Positions 26,081-37,793 of a stretch of DNA of 64,000 nt are shown one piece after another. How positions within the stretch are numbered: the first letter of the stretch is position 1; each line of letters starts with the position of its first letter. Where the stretch lies: positions 43,770 through 107,769 of the forward strand of contig JAPYMA010000164.1 of assembly GCA_035041965.1 (NCBI GenBank), in the 5' to 3' direction. The DNA comes from Anisakis pegreffii. Lineage: Eukaryota; Nematoda; Chromadorea; Rhabditida; Anisakidae. The notes beneath the pieces are model-generated. The model was not told the DNA's origin and ran no database searches. It saw only the letters and a program-made list of their open reading frames with translations. Both the position numbers and the translations under genes were made by a program.

Positions 26081-29000
26081 TTAGGGATAGTTTGGCATTA
26101 AGGGAAGTTGGAATGGTTTAGCGGACCATTTGCGGCATACCATGCATGAATGTAGAAGGCTTCTCACCGTAGAGCGCCCTTTAGGGATCCAATATTGTTC
26201 GCGAAGCTTCGTGAGGGTGCTATTAATACCAGAATGACACAAGTCTTGATGTGTCTTCATTATCAATAATCGACTTTCCAAGCGTTCCCGAGGTAAAAAG
26301 TAAAGATTCGCTGGCAAGCGTCCACCACATCGCCATATTTGCTGTTTATCGAGATGTAATTCCCATTTTTCGATATCGGTTTTATGAACGTCGCGTTGTG
26401 TTTGACAGATTAACACAGTTTCTGCAAGCGCGAGGTCGTTTGCTGTAAATGGGTTGTTGGATGAGGATATGTTGGACAGCCATGACGTGCGAGTGGGAGC
26501 TAGTTTCTTGATGAAACGGAGGATGTAAGCGGTGGTTCGACATAGTTTGTTCCAGTTATTGAATCGTTGAGCGTCAATGATATTTATGGGCGTTGGTGTG
26601 ATCAATACTTGAGCTGTAAATGATGCGGTGTTGGGAAATTGCTCGTGTCTGTCGTCATCCTCAGTGTCTTTGGTATCGCAGCAATCACTTTTTGGCCAGA
26701 ATGATTTATTTTGGCTCAACCATGTTGGTCCTAACCACCACAAAGTTGCTGTTTTCAATTCCACAGGAGCTAAGCCTCGTGTAGCTATATCAGCGGGATT
26801 GTCTCGGGATGGTACGTATCGTATTTCGAGGTCCTTAATCTCTTGTATTGCTTCAATGCGGTTCTTATGAAAACGTGGTTGTTTGGAAGGATCAGCTTTC
26901 GTCCAGCATAGAGCACACTTAGAATCTGTCCACAAAAACTTGCGTGAGGATTCTAATTGGAGTTCTTTTACGACGTATTGTATTAATTTCGCTCCAATAA
27001 ATGCTGCTAACAGTTCCAGTTTGGGGATGGTGATCGATTTGATAGGAGCGAGACGACATTTAGCGCAGTAGATTGAGACAACTGTTTGCGAAGCAGGGTC
27101 ATTTCTGTAACTGCGAATGTAAATGAGGGCAGCATATGCTTTTTGAGAGGCATCGACGAAGCAGTGAAGTTGTATGTTGTTTTCATTCAAATTTGGAATG
27201 ATTGATCGTGGTGATTCGAAACTGATGGGAGACCATGACTGACAGAAGAGATTCCATTGGTGCTGTAGCGATTCGGGTATTTGATCATCCCAATTCAGCC
27301 GTTCTTTCCAGAGCTTTTGAAGGAAGAGTTTGGCTTGAAGCGTAATAGGTAATAACATTCCCAACGGATCGAATATGGAGGCAACGAATTGAAGGATTTG
27401 TCTTTTCGTACGGAGTGAATTTGGAATAGGTGGGACTTCCCAGACGAGAGTATCTGTTTGCGGCTTCCACGAAACTCCCAATACTTTTATTAACTTGTTA
27501 TTTGAGAGAGCGCGATCTGTCTCGGGAATAGCTGCGTTGTCATTAGATAAAAATTCTCGGATATTCATTTTTGCTCTTGCGAACAGATGTTTTATTTCTT
27601 TGTAAGCGCTGATAGCTTCGAGTGTGGTATCGAATGTCATGACCATATTATCAACATAAAGATTTGGTAGGATGGCTTTTGCAAGGGCGGAATTTGAATT
27701 GTTGAAATGATAGTGAATTACAGCGGCGAGTAAGTGTGGGCTGCTAATTACGCCAAATGGTACTCTGGTGAAGCGGTATATAATTGCATTCTCAGGTGAT
27801 GGTGGTTGATTAACGTCATGAAGCCAAAGGAACCGAGTGACATCTCTCTGATTTTCGTTGAGCCCGATTTGCAAAAAGGCTTTTTCCACATCACCAATGA
27901 GGACTTTTGCCTTTGATCGAAAGCGGAGCAGGATGGCGGAGATTTGCGGTAGCATGATTGGGCCACGATAAAGTTGTTCGTTGAGAGAGAGACCTTTTTT
28001 CGATGAAGCAGAAGCGTCATACACAATTCTTACCTTGGTTGTGGTTTTCTGTGGAGTCAGCACTGGTTGATGCGGCATATAGTAAGTCAGGTTGTCACTT
28101 GCCGAGTTGTTGTCGACCACTTCTATGATACCACTGTGATGCTGTTCTTTAATGATGTTGTCGTACTGATGTAGTAACTGTGAATTGTGCTGAAGACGGC
28201 GCCAAGTTGATGATAAACGACTCCATGCGAGATTGAAATTGTTGGGTAAGGATTTGATTTGTTTCCAAGGCCAGGAGACAAAGTATCTGCCATCTGGTTC
28301 ACGACGAATTGTTTGTTGGAATTGTTGCATAGCATTTTCGTCATCGGTTTGAGTAGTGTTTTCATGAATGCCAATTGAGTCGAGTGACCAATATTCGTCA
28401 ACGTCACATGTGTTGAGGATTGAACAGGTTATCGAGTTCATATGATGTGTCGAGTGATATCGCTTTATGGTGCCTTTTCCGCCTACTATTGGACCAAAGA
28501 TGGTGTCAATTACGTAGAATCCCATAGGTAGTCGAGTTTGTGATGGTTGTACTAGTTCATGGTAGTAATCAATACCTATGAGTATGTGCGGTTGTTCTCT
28601 ACGAATTGATAGTTCTGACACATCATATACACCGTACTGATCGCTCAGGTTGATGTAGTTCAATGGTGTAGTAAGGAAATCGATGGTTTTGACGCGAAGT
28701 GTTTTGTTGTAACCAGTAGAGGATGTGACGTTGATATCGACATCGTGGGTTGAGAGATACGTTGGTGCTTGACGTGCGAATCCATTTATAGCTAATTGCG
28801 AAGACGCGATGGCTTGAAGTTTGAGTTGTTTAGCGAGACTGTTACTAATAAAGGTTTGTTCGCTGCCAGGATCGAAGAATGTCATTGCGAGTGTATTCAG
28901 GTTTGGATTGATTGGATTCGAAACTTTGATTTTTCTGCAGAGAAGTAGTACCTGTTTGTCGTTCGACGGGTTCTTGTATATTGAACTGGCGGCGGCTAGT

Positions 29001-30229
29001 TGCGGAATAATTGTATCACTGGATGACGTTGTGTCTGCTGTTGTGCTGGAGTTGTTGGCAATAACTGGAGCGCTGTTGATTGATGTATCAGTGTTTTGTC
29101 GATTCTTGCAAAGCGCTGAAGCGTGTGGTTGTCGACAGTGAAAACAGTGAACATCTTTCTTGCATTCGTTGCTTTTATGGCCAGTTCGAAGGCATTTGAA
29201 GCAGATTCGTAGCTGTGATGCTCTTGCTTTTCGATCGGATACAGATGTGAATTTGTTGCACGAGTCTGACCAATGTTTTTCGAAACAGAATGCGCAAGAG
29301 GGTATGGAAGAGTTGTTTTGACAAATTCGTTGAGAACTGATTGTTGATGTGCGAGAAGTTGAACCGTTGATACTGGCATTACGTTTGGATATAGCGAATG
29401 CTGATGACGTATATGGAGTAGTTGGCGTTGTTTGTTGAGAGGTAGAAGATGAACGGCGATATTGTGTCTTTGTCGCGATAGGTGAGTTGGAGTTCGTGTT
29501 GAGAAGAGATAAAGCGCTTTGTTTTGCTTTTACGATAAAGCGTAAGTGATTGCGAGTATTGTTCATAGACCACGTTGGATGTTTCTGTTTTTCGCGATTC
29601 AGATCTTCGAGTATCCAACGAGGTAGTTTTCTTTCAATCGTCCATTGAAGATATGGATTTTCGAGATCGTCGTGGAGGACTTCCAACTGTCGGAGGATGC
29701 GTTCAATTGTTTCATAAGTGTGGTAGAAGTCACGGTTGTTGTCGGTGATTGATTCCAGTTCACGATAAAATGTGCGTTTGAGTTGCGTTGGGTCGCCATA
29801 TTTTTCTTCCAGGAATTTCCAAACAACGGCATAATTGTCGTTAGTTAATGCGTAGCCTTCGATAGATCGTGAAGCAGCTCCAGTTAACCAAGATTGTAGA
29901 TAGTTGAGTTTCTCAACGGGTGACAGATCAGTCTGTTCGACGGCCGATTGGAAACTGTCGCGAAATGCAGGCCAAAAGCGGCTCTTACCATCGAATGATT
30001 TCACATGTATTTGAGGTACTCTCGTAACGGTCTGCGTACGTGGCGGTGTCAGATGTTTGGAGTTGCTGGTTGTCGATGGTAATATGTCGTTGATGTCGTC
30101 GAGATAATTGTGAATAGTATCCAGCGACATTTTTATTTCGTGTATCATATGTAGTAGGCCATTTGGGTCGCGTGCCAGTTGTTCATAGGCATTGGATTCT
30201 TGCGTTCGATCGGCCAAGCTGCGTTTCAT
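26081..30229 (-). pseudogene. gag-pol of the BEL/Pao element, to the in-frame TAA
   Basis: 1382 codons from ATG 30229. Gag: N-terminal capsid-like region, then CCHC-type knuckles at about 343-375 (CFKCLRTGHKSNEC and a second HCFHC..PHASALC). Aspartic protease at about 450 with FDPGSEQTF, where the usual Thr/Ser after Asp is Pro. Reverse transcriptase at about 700-950: LIGDVEKAF for motif A and YVDNMV for motif C, with Asn in place of the second Asp of YVDD. RNase H at about 1020-1150 (CFVDASQKAYAALIY, ELLAAF, WTDSK). Integrase zinc-binding motif at 1327-1382 (HQDLCHSG ... CMVC), where the frame meets TAA 26081-26083. Domain order PR-RT-RH-INT and the long RT-to-INT linker are those of BEL/Pao. 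Called pseudogene because of the stop; read-through is an alternative. Confidence 0.85.
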
Positions 30230-30466
30230 ATCGTTGCAGATTGCGGTCCATCGGTCGCGAATTCAGTTGAGCGAGTAGAGCGTTGAGGTTGCGTTGAATA
30301 GAGCGCAGTTCGCGTTGTTTCGTCGAATTGTACGTGATCGGATCGGTCGAGACGTTCGTCTGTTGAAGAGTGAAGGTTTGAGATTTGTCAGGATATCTCG
30401 GGCGGTTTGAATAGGTAATTCTGCTTGCAATAGTAGTTGAGCGGACATTATAGGAAATTGAGCGGT

Positions 30467-30668
30467 GTGCTGAGTGACTGAGGTGATTTGGCGAACAGTT
30501 AAGTCGAGACAGCAGTTTGGAGTTGAAGTGGTTTGGTGAATAACTGGAGCAATTCAGCGATTTGAAGTTGAGATGGCTCGGCGAATAACTGGAGCAATTC
30601 AGCGACTTGTAGTTGAGGTGGCTCAGTCAATTTTTGGACGACGCACCAGTTCGCCAAATCACCTCAGT
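30467..30668 (-). repeat. Leader of the BEL element: 45-bp tandem repeat inside a 20-bp inverted repeat
   Basis: Two and a half units of about 45 bp (shared core AATAACTGGAGCAATTCAGC on the plus strand) occupy roughly 30515-30630. They are enclosed by ACTGAGGTGATTTGGCGAAC at 30477-30496 and its exact reverse complement at 30649-30668. The right copy sits where the LTR end and primer-binding site should be on the element strand; the left copy carries extra LTR-end sequence (from GTGCTGAGTG) in the opposite sense. Confidence 0.7.
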
Positions 30669-31493
30669 GAAACGATCTGTGACGAAACCGAATTGTTCTT
30701 TCTCGATATAGAACAGTCGGTCGATAAGACAGTGCAGATCATCGAAAATGAACTGCAGGAAATCGCTAATCACTGGAAGTTTATTACGGGAATCGCAGTA
30801 ATAATAATTGTACTGGTCGTCATCGCCGCAGTTGGATATTATATGAACTGTCTCAAAATCATACTGTGCTGCCGAAGGAAACAATCACGCCGAAATAACC
30901 AACATTGTCCCGTGGAGATTCAACCGGAATCACAAAACCGTTTTCAGCATTTTCAGCGTTGCCGGAACTCGACTAATCAGACGTGGAAAGTGAGATATTG
31001 TCCATCAACAATACCCACGAAACTGTTCATCGAGAAAGACGACGCTCTCGACAATTGTGATATTTGACATCATTTTCAGGCTCGGGAGTGTCGTGAATTA
31101 GGATATTCACGATCACTTGAATATTCTATTTTTGAAATATTTTGAAAGTATTGTATGTTATTTTGTTCGTAATATCTTATCATCGCCTCGTCTTTGTTCC
31201 TTTAGTCTATTATCATTATTCCCTGAGCATTTCGAGTGATTGATTCATTTCGAAGATCTTGTTTATCATCATTAATCCCTAAGCAACTCGATGTATTGAT
31301 GTCGAGGATTTATTTATCATCACCAATCTGTGACCCGTTCGATGGATTGCGATGTTTTTGGGAGTGTACCCCTTTGACGAAGTGATATTCATTGTTACTA
31401 AGTGTTCGTACAAGTAAAGGTTTCGTTTCTTGTGATCGTCCAACCACTCGATATACGAATTCTCCCTACTTCACTACAGATGTGAGCTGAGTG
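30668..31493 (+). repeat. Inverted copy of env tail plus LTR (826 bp)
   Basis: Reverse complement of 22799-23624 with the same length and one substitution noticed, in the Phe/Lys-rich stretch near 30699/23593. It holds the last ~135 codons of env on the plus strand (to TGA about 31072), the purine-rich spacer, and an LTR from 31089. The LTR here runs on to about 31510. The ORF that starts upstream at 30573 joins antisense leader sequence to this tail and is not a real gene. Confidence 0.9.
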
Positions 31494-31506
31494 CTGAGTG
31501 ACTGAG

Positions 31507-31534
31507 GTGATCGTGAATATCCTAATTCAAGACA
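31507..31534 (-). repeat. Remnant of the outer start of the 5' LTR
   Basis: On the minus strand it reads TGTCTTGAATTAGGATATTC and on to GATCAC, the first ~28 bases of the LTR with one change. It abuts the end of the inverted LTR copy with the shared bases GTGAT at the join. Marks the right edge of the element. Confidence 0.7.
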
Positions 31535-31943
31535 ACATCCTTGCCATATTGCATGAATTCAACGAATCACGTGACAGCATCAATCAATGGAACTGTGCTG
31601 TTTCCTCGAATTATAATTTGAGAAAATTATTTATTGATAAAGGTATGAAGAGGAATTGGATATGGAATGGTATTACACATCCTTATCACATTTATTATCG
31701 AACATAAGTGAATTTCGGGCGCCAAAAAAAGAGCAATGGGCACCAAGAAAGTGAGGAGACAGACAGCAATATAACTCAGAAGACAAAATGAACCCTGTTT
31801 TAGAAAAATATGAAACGAATAAACCAATTTTATCAAGCGATAGAAGATGACGAAAATATGTAATGTGAAATATCGGTAACTTAGACAAGGACACCAAAGG
31901 TGTTTGATGAACTGCGGATGAATCACTCGGTAAAAATGACAAT

Positions 31944-34708
31944 TTACGGAACGCAGACGACTGTCCGGCCGGAATTGACCATTTCCAGAGTGCAGAAGAA
32001 TGGACCATTTCTCACGTTAGAACGGACTATTTCCGAATCGTTGTCAGTCCCTGAAAATATGCATGCTAGGCACTTCGACAAATTAGATGCATTGTTCTTC
32101 ATCTGATTAACAATGGTATCGTTGCTCTATCGTAGTTCTTGAATATCATTATGAAAGTTTTTGATTTCGATGATATCACCAAGTTGCTGATTGCTGTGCA
32201 CAGAATTAATCCCCATAAACTCCTTCCATTTATCAAACAAACAACAGTTTTTTCAATGCACCATCTTTCTTCATGTTCTGGATCAAACTCATTTTATGCA
32301 ATTGTAGCGACTGATAGGGTTTTATCAAATCGTTTAATCGTTCAATTACCACAAACTTGGGTAATTGAACCATATTAAGCACACCAAATATCAATATTCT
32401 TTTATATTATTATTGTCATCATTCTTGTTGCTATTATTTTTATTTACTTCTTTGTAAAGATCCTATAAGCTACGAATAACTTGAGCGATTGATATTTTCG
32501 AATATTTGATGTGCTTAATATGGTTTAATTACCCACGTTTGAGGTAATTGAACGATTACGCGACTTGATAAATTAATCGTTAAAGCAATCTTCGTCATTC
32601 AGTTTTGACAATGAAAAAAGCATTGATGTTCCTTTGTAATGCAGGCAAGGATTGAGTAGTTGAGCAAGGCAGACACCAGTGATTTCTATCAGTTTGATGT
32701 AAACGTTTGGAACAAGCCGAGGTTGTGATCACATGGAAATGATTCGAAGAATTGATCATCACGTTCGTGGGTGAAATTTTGCCATCCTATGGTTTGATTT
32801 GATTCGGATTCCTTTCAGATATAACAAAATCTTCAATCGCTTATTTAGTACATTTCATTTTCATTCAAATTTCATTCGTTTTGACTTACAGTGTCCGGAT
32901 CGTCGATTAAATAAATTGGAATAGATTGTTTCCGGATTGCAGATGAATGTCACGGTGGAATTTTCGATGGTTTCCGGACTGCAGATGAATGTCACGATGG
33001 AATCGGCTGTTTCCGGATTGTGGATGAATCTCTTAGTGGAATTGATTGTTTCCGGATTGCAAATGAATCTCTCGGTAGAATTGGCTGTTTCCGGATTGCA
33101 GATGAATCTCTGGGTGAAACTGACTGTTTCTGAGTTGTTGCCAGTCCCTGAAAATATGCATGCTAAACACTTTGACAAATCGGAGGCATGCTTGTTTTTT
33201 TTCTGATTAGTAATGATGTCAGTGCTGATTTGTCGAATTCAAATACCATCTCGAATATTTTTGATCTGAAGATGATCAACAAGTTGCTGATTGCTGTGCA
33301 GTGAACTCATCCCTATTAACTCCAGCTTCTCAAACAAACGCCGATGCAAGATAATTGTTTCGATGTGCACATTCAGTGACACCATCTTTCTTCATGCCAT
33401 GGATCAAGCTCAATTTATGCAATCGTTTTGACAACGAAGGAAAGATTCGTGTTGCTTTGTAATACAGGCAAGGATTAACTAGTCGAGCAAACCAGGGATC
33501 AGTGAATCCATCAGTTTGATGTATTGGCTTGGCACATGGCGAGGTTGTGATCATCAGCGGGCACATGGAAATGATTCGAAGAACTGATCATCACGTTCCT
33601 GGGTGAAATTTTCCCACCCTATGGCTTCATTTGATTCGGATTTCATTTAGAGATAACAAGATATGAAGTACAGCCCAGTAATAAATGCAAAATCTTCAAT
33701 TGCTCATTTAGTACATTTCATTTTCTTTCAAATTTCATTCGTTTTGACTTACAGTGTCCGGCACGAATATGATTAATTGCGTTGATCAGACTATCACGTG
33801 CCAATCGAATAAATGGATTGTTGGAATTGCTTGTCTCCAGATTGTGGACGAATCCCTTAGTAGAACTGACTGTTTCCGAATTACAGATGAACCTCTCGGT
33901 AGAATTTACTGTTTCCGGATTGCAGATGAATCTCTCGGTGGAACTGATCGTTTCCGAGTTGTTACCAGTCCCTGAAAATATGCATGCTAAACACTTTGAC
34001 AAACCGGGCGACTTGTTCTTATCTGATCAGTGATGGTATCAGTATTCATTTGAGGATCTCAAATATCATCATGAACATTTTTAATCTCGGTGAGATCAGC
34101 AAGTGGTAATATTTGCTAATTGCTGTGCACTGAATTCATCTCCATAAACTCCTTCAACTTCTCAAACAAATCACGAGTTTTTTCGATGCGCCCATTCAGT
34201 GGTATCACTTAATACATTTCATTTTCATTCAAATTTCATTCGATTTAACTAACAATTTCCGGCTAGCAGATATCTGATTGCATTGATCAGACTATTACGC
34301 ATTAGTCGAATAAGCGGATCGTTAATCGATAAAAGGCCAGCGTTCACCACTTCACCTGCTTCATCATCAGCTGAACAATACAAAATCATTTGAAAGTTGA
34401 TCAAATGAGAGAAGCTAAAAACAGATCTCATTTTCATTCGACTTAACTTACAGTGCGCCGCTTGCAGATATTCCACTGCACCGACCATATTTTCACGTAT
34501 CATTTGATTAAGTGGATTGTTAGCTGATAGTTGGTCAACGTTCGTTCCTTCACTTGCTTCATCACCAGCTGAACAAATTAAAATCATTTGAAAGTTAATG
34601 AAGTGAGAAAACCTATCAGTCTTTTCCATATGAATGAGGATATTGCTTACTTGTCGACGAAACAACAATGATGAGGAGAACCAATTGAATGATGACCACA
34701 TTTAGCAT
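31944..34708 (-). CDS. Secreted repeat protein built from duplicated exons (unrecognised family)
   Basis: Six exons, all joined in phase 1: 34708-34651 (ATG and signal peptide, VVIIQLVLLIIVVSS), 34568-34452, 34370-34254, 33971-33753, 33147-32890 and 32050-31944 (TAA). Exons 2 and 3 are each 117 bp and encode the same 39-residue module (NNPLNQMIRENMVGAVEYLQ / NDPLIRLMRNSLINAIRYLL, ending AHC or GNC). Exon 4 ends with a third module (NNPFIRLARDSLINAINHI ... GHC) and begins with 12-residue repeats of the form NSTERFICNPET. Exon 5 has more of these repeats and a shortened module ending GHC. Most 12-residue repeats carry one Cys and an N-glycosylation sequon. Donors are GTAAGT/GTTAGT; acceptors are TTGTTCAG or ATATTTTCAG. 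Introns and flanks are duplicated too. Probably extracellular; role unknown. Confidence 0.75.
32321..32575. repeat. Inverted repeat whose arms contain an SL1-like sequence
   Basis: Arms about 32321-32395 and 32489-32575. On the plus strand 32522-32543 starts GGTTTAATTACCCACG and is followed by GTAATTGAAC; on the minus strand 32371-32350 starts GGTTCAATTACCCAAG. Compared with the 22-nt nematode spliced leader SL1, recalled from general knowledge, the plus copy differs at one position and the minus copy at two. GGTAATTGAAC can pair with the leader start, as in SL RNA stem I. The downstream Sm-site region expected of an SL RNA gene was not seen, so these are more likely SL-derived repeats than functional genes. 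Lies in the largest intron of the secreted repeat gene. Confidence 0.6.
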
Positions 34709-34784
34709 ATTGCTCGTGTTGATGAATCGCAAACGTCCTATCGGGAGAGCCAGCGATTTAGCAGACTGAAGTTTTGTGCAGTCA

Positions 34785-34792
34785 TTTTTATA
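34785..34792 (-). promoter_or_regulatory. Candidate TATA box of the secreted repeat gene
   Basis: TATAAAAA on the minus strand, 77 bases upstream of the ATG at 34708, which would leave a short 5' leader. Confidence 0.45.
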
Positions 34793-35569
34793 TGCATACT
34801 TGAGTGATAGATCAGCAGGAATTCATGTTGTTTTCACGCTTCTCGATGCTGGTGTCTGACTTATTGGTTTGTCACATGATGCCTTTTACGCAGCGTAATA
34901 TTAACATAGTCGCCGCTGTGCTTATGAGTTGTTGAATATTGAACAAAACGTTTGTTTAATCGAATATTTCGATGAAAAAATTATTCACAAGAAACACATT
35001 TGCATAAAATTGTTAGTTGCACTTTCCCAAATAATCAATTGAAAATGTAATTGATGGCTCCGATAGCCCACATTCGTTTTAAAATGACTGTTTAACTAGA
35101 TATAGAACGAATCCAAACTTTCAGTTGCAATAAGCAAATAGTTTGCAGGAAATAATATCATGTCACCTGTTGTGATCTCTCTAAAACAATGCTTTCTTGA
35201 AGAGTTCCTCTCTCAGTTTTGGTAAATAGTTCCTCCCTCAACTGAATCTCACTAGCAACAAAAACTGCAAAAAGCAGCGAGTCTGCTTCGGTTGATCGCT
35301 GCACCTCTCCATTAAAGCCTCATCACAACGGAAATTTGAACCATTCATACCTAATGAGGTTAAAAGCGGTATGTTGATCACCTCCACCTTTCACACATAC
35401 AAGATATTTTGCTCCATTATGTGAGTTGAAATTCTTTGCTGACCATAGGTTCACTGTAGCATACATGCAACTCCAGAAAAAAAAGGAACTTATTTTCGAG
35501 ATATCATGGACTGTTTCAGCCAAAACCAAGCCATAAATTTAGATGGTTCAAGCATACTCGTCCGAATTC

Positions 35570-36480
35570 GAGGCATACCGTACAGTGACATCGCAATCTA
35601 TACTTTTGACAGCATTCCTGATACTCATCTCATTGTTCCTTCCTTGTAAAATTCTCGTTCTCAACATGCATGTTCAGCATATTTCTCAGTCTTTATCACA
35701 AGTTCTCTGTCATTTCTTCAACCTTTTTAACAAACATTCAGCCGTGTTCTCATTCTTTTTACAGTGATATTATCGAGTTGTATGTGTCTGTTGCAAACCA
35801 TTCTAGGATCAAATGTACTAAATTCAGTCAGAATGCGTCCGTGTATAATCCATATTGATTTGATCAATCAATGCATTCATTGAAATGCTGCTAGCATCGA
35901 AACGATACCTCTCAAAGTTTGAAAACTATATATGCTCTTGAATCCAATCCCAATCTTCAGTGGAAAATATAAGTGGTAAATCTCAGTCCATTATCAGCTG
36001 ACTGTTTCCTCGTTGATTAAAACGGTTGTGTCGAAGGAGTCAAATTAACAAGGCCAATGCAATGCAATAACTTTTTTTTAGTGTTAATAACCCTAAGTGT
36101 AAATTCAACCAACTCAAACGAACAGATGAGTGGCATTCAACTGAGGAAATTCTCGCAAGTGCATGACAATCTTACGAGTGATCACATCATTTACGCAGCA
36201 TTACAACGACTCTTCTTCTAGTTATTGCTGAAGTTATGAATCCTTTGCCAACAACCACAACACAAAATGAGTTCACGTGCTATTTTTGAAGGATATTGCC
36301 GAGTACAGATCGCAATACATTGTTTCGTCGTTATAAACAACCATTCAATCCATCGCGAGCGGTTGGCCAAATCTGCTAAAACTTTCCCGTCTATTAACCA
36401 GAATTCAGATAAAGAAATCGAAAATTAGCCTGAAATCAATGACAATGCTTGGATGCAGACAAATTGAGCTGAACACCATG
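35570..36480. pseudogene. Degraded copy of the 20.7-22.0 kb unit (first part)
   Basis: 35570-35900 resembles 21760-22040 (shared CTTTTGACAGC, then TATCGAGTTGTATGTG versus TATCGTTGAGTCGTATGTG, then AATTCAGTCA). 36360-36480 resembles 20690-20770. Frames corresponding to the 21.9-kb piece survive briefly (KCTKFSQN). Segment order differs from the 20.7-kb copy, as expected if two tandem units are cut at different points. Confidence 0.45.
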
Positions 36481-37793
36481 ATTTTAATTGTTTTTGACGA
36501 TGCTCATAATGCTTGCGGTGGCTTTTATGCCCACATATTAGGAGAAACGAATAAATGGCTGCAATATTCATTTTTCACAACCATTACGATTTTCAGAAGC
36601 ATATCTTCGGCTTGATAAACTCTTTGGACTAAGATGGAATGTCACAATTTATATGACCTATCTTCAGTGTACAAAGTTGAGTTCAGGCTTCATCTGGATC
36701 AGTTGAACAAGCACATTTTCTCGTGGAATGAACTAATATAGAAAATTCTCTGCTGCAGGAATAATGTGCACACTAATGTCGCATAACACATTGTTCTTGG
36801 GACGAAACAAATTTTCTGAAATTTCTTCGCATGGGTTAGCAAATCTCTTACGTCGCCAATTTCAATGCACTTGGTGCTCACGTGCCGAAAAAACACTGGG
36901 GCATCAATTTCAGATTGACCCATAGCTCAGTATTAATCGAGTTACTCAGTCTGTTCTTACGAGTATTTCAAGAGCTTCCAAAAGTAAACGAGGGCCAGCA
37001 GAGTGCTCAATGTCATCGCTTATTGGCGCAAAAGTGAGTCAACAGCATAAATATGCATGTTTGCAACATTATCTTATAAACACTGGGCCAGTCCTAGGAG
37101 ATGATAATTTAGTTTGGCGATATTCAGTCTACTGAACTCAAAAATACCTTTGGCATTCGTTCAGCTGGATGAACCCGCTTTGTTGAAGAGAGCATCCATT
37201 CAGCCTGAACGATCCATGTATTCGTGCAACGTGCAAAGCTAGCACCACACCAGAAATTTAGATCGTATTCTTTTCGCATGATTCATTTAGCTGAGAATCG
37301 AGTTTGGGTTCTTCCTGCTGTGATTCCGTTAGGTCGTGCTTCAAAGGTGGTACGGTGAGTGATTCCGGCACTATTGTCGATATGCTCCCGGAGCGTTCAA
37401 AACGAGCGAAAATTTTTCCAAGTCCGAGAGAGAAGGCTCTCTCATAGCACTTTTCCGTCTGCTTCCATCACTAACATCGCGTGTATCGCTCACCATATCT
37501 GTCTGACGGCTGAGAGAGTTTTTTGAATCGAGAGGATAGAGAGACAGAGAGAACGACAAATTGAAGGTAGTGTAAACAATATACAATGCAACAGAATTGT
37601 TAGTGATTACGCATGCTCAGAAAGCTTCATTCACTTGATTCACGAAGATTACAGAAATCTGCCACAGTAAAGAAGAAATTAGTGTGAGCCTCGGGATCTG
37701 TTTTCATGAGCCTCAGGTAGCAGAAATGGGGCCATTCCGTTCACAAGTCATTATTTAAAACTATTAGAAGCTAAAGAAACATCAATTTTTTGT

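Larger units (their letters stand above)
22799..31534 (-). mobile_element. BEL/Pao LTR retroelement with env, rearranged 5' end
   Basis: Runs right to left. Order: remnant of a 5' LTR start (31534-31507), inverted copy of env tail plus LTR (31493-30668), the last ten bases of an LTR and a TTTGGCGAAC primer-site-like sequence (around 30649-30668), leader repeats, gag-pol-env in one frame (30229-23225) with stops at 26081-26083 and 24698-24700, then the 3' LTR (23203-22799). The 3' LTR starts TGTCGTG and lacks about 18 terminal bases seen in the inverted copy. No matching target duplication was found next to the two outer ends. Near identity of the two LTR copies points to recent activity or recent gene conversion; the two stops and the broken 5' LTR suggest this copy cannot move alone. 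Confidence 0.9.

Noticed and set aside
23408..29141. Numerous plus-strand ORFs of 60-115 codons across the BEL element
   Set aside because: Antisense shadows of gag-pol-env.
30573..31067. Plus-strand 164-codon ORF with membrane span
   Set aside because: Antisense BEL leader fused to the inverted env tail; not an independent gene.
32937..33206. Plus-strand ORFs with repeated Val-Ser-Gly-Leu pattern over the 33-34 kb exons
   Set aside because: Antisense of the 36-bp coding repeat of the minus-strand secreted gene, which has splice sites, phase and signal peptide.
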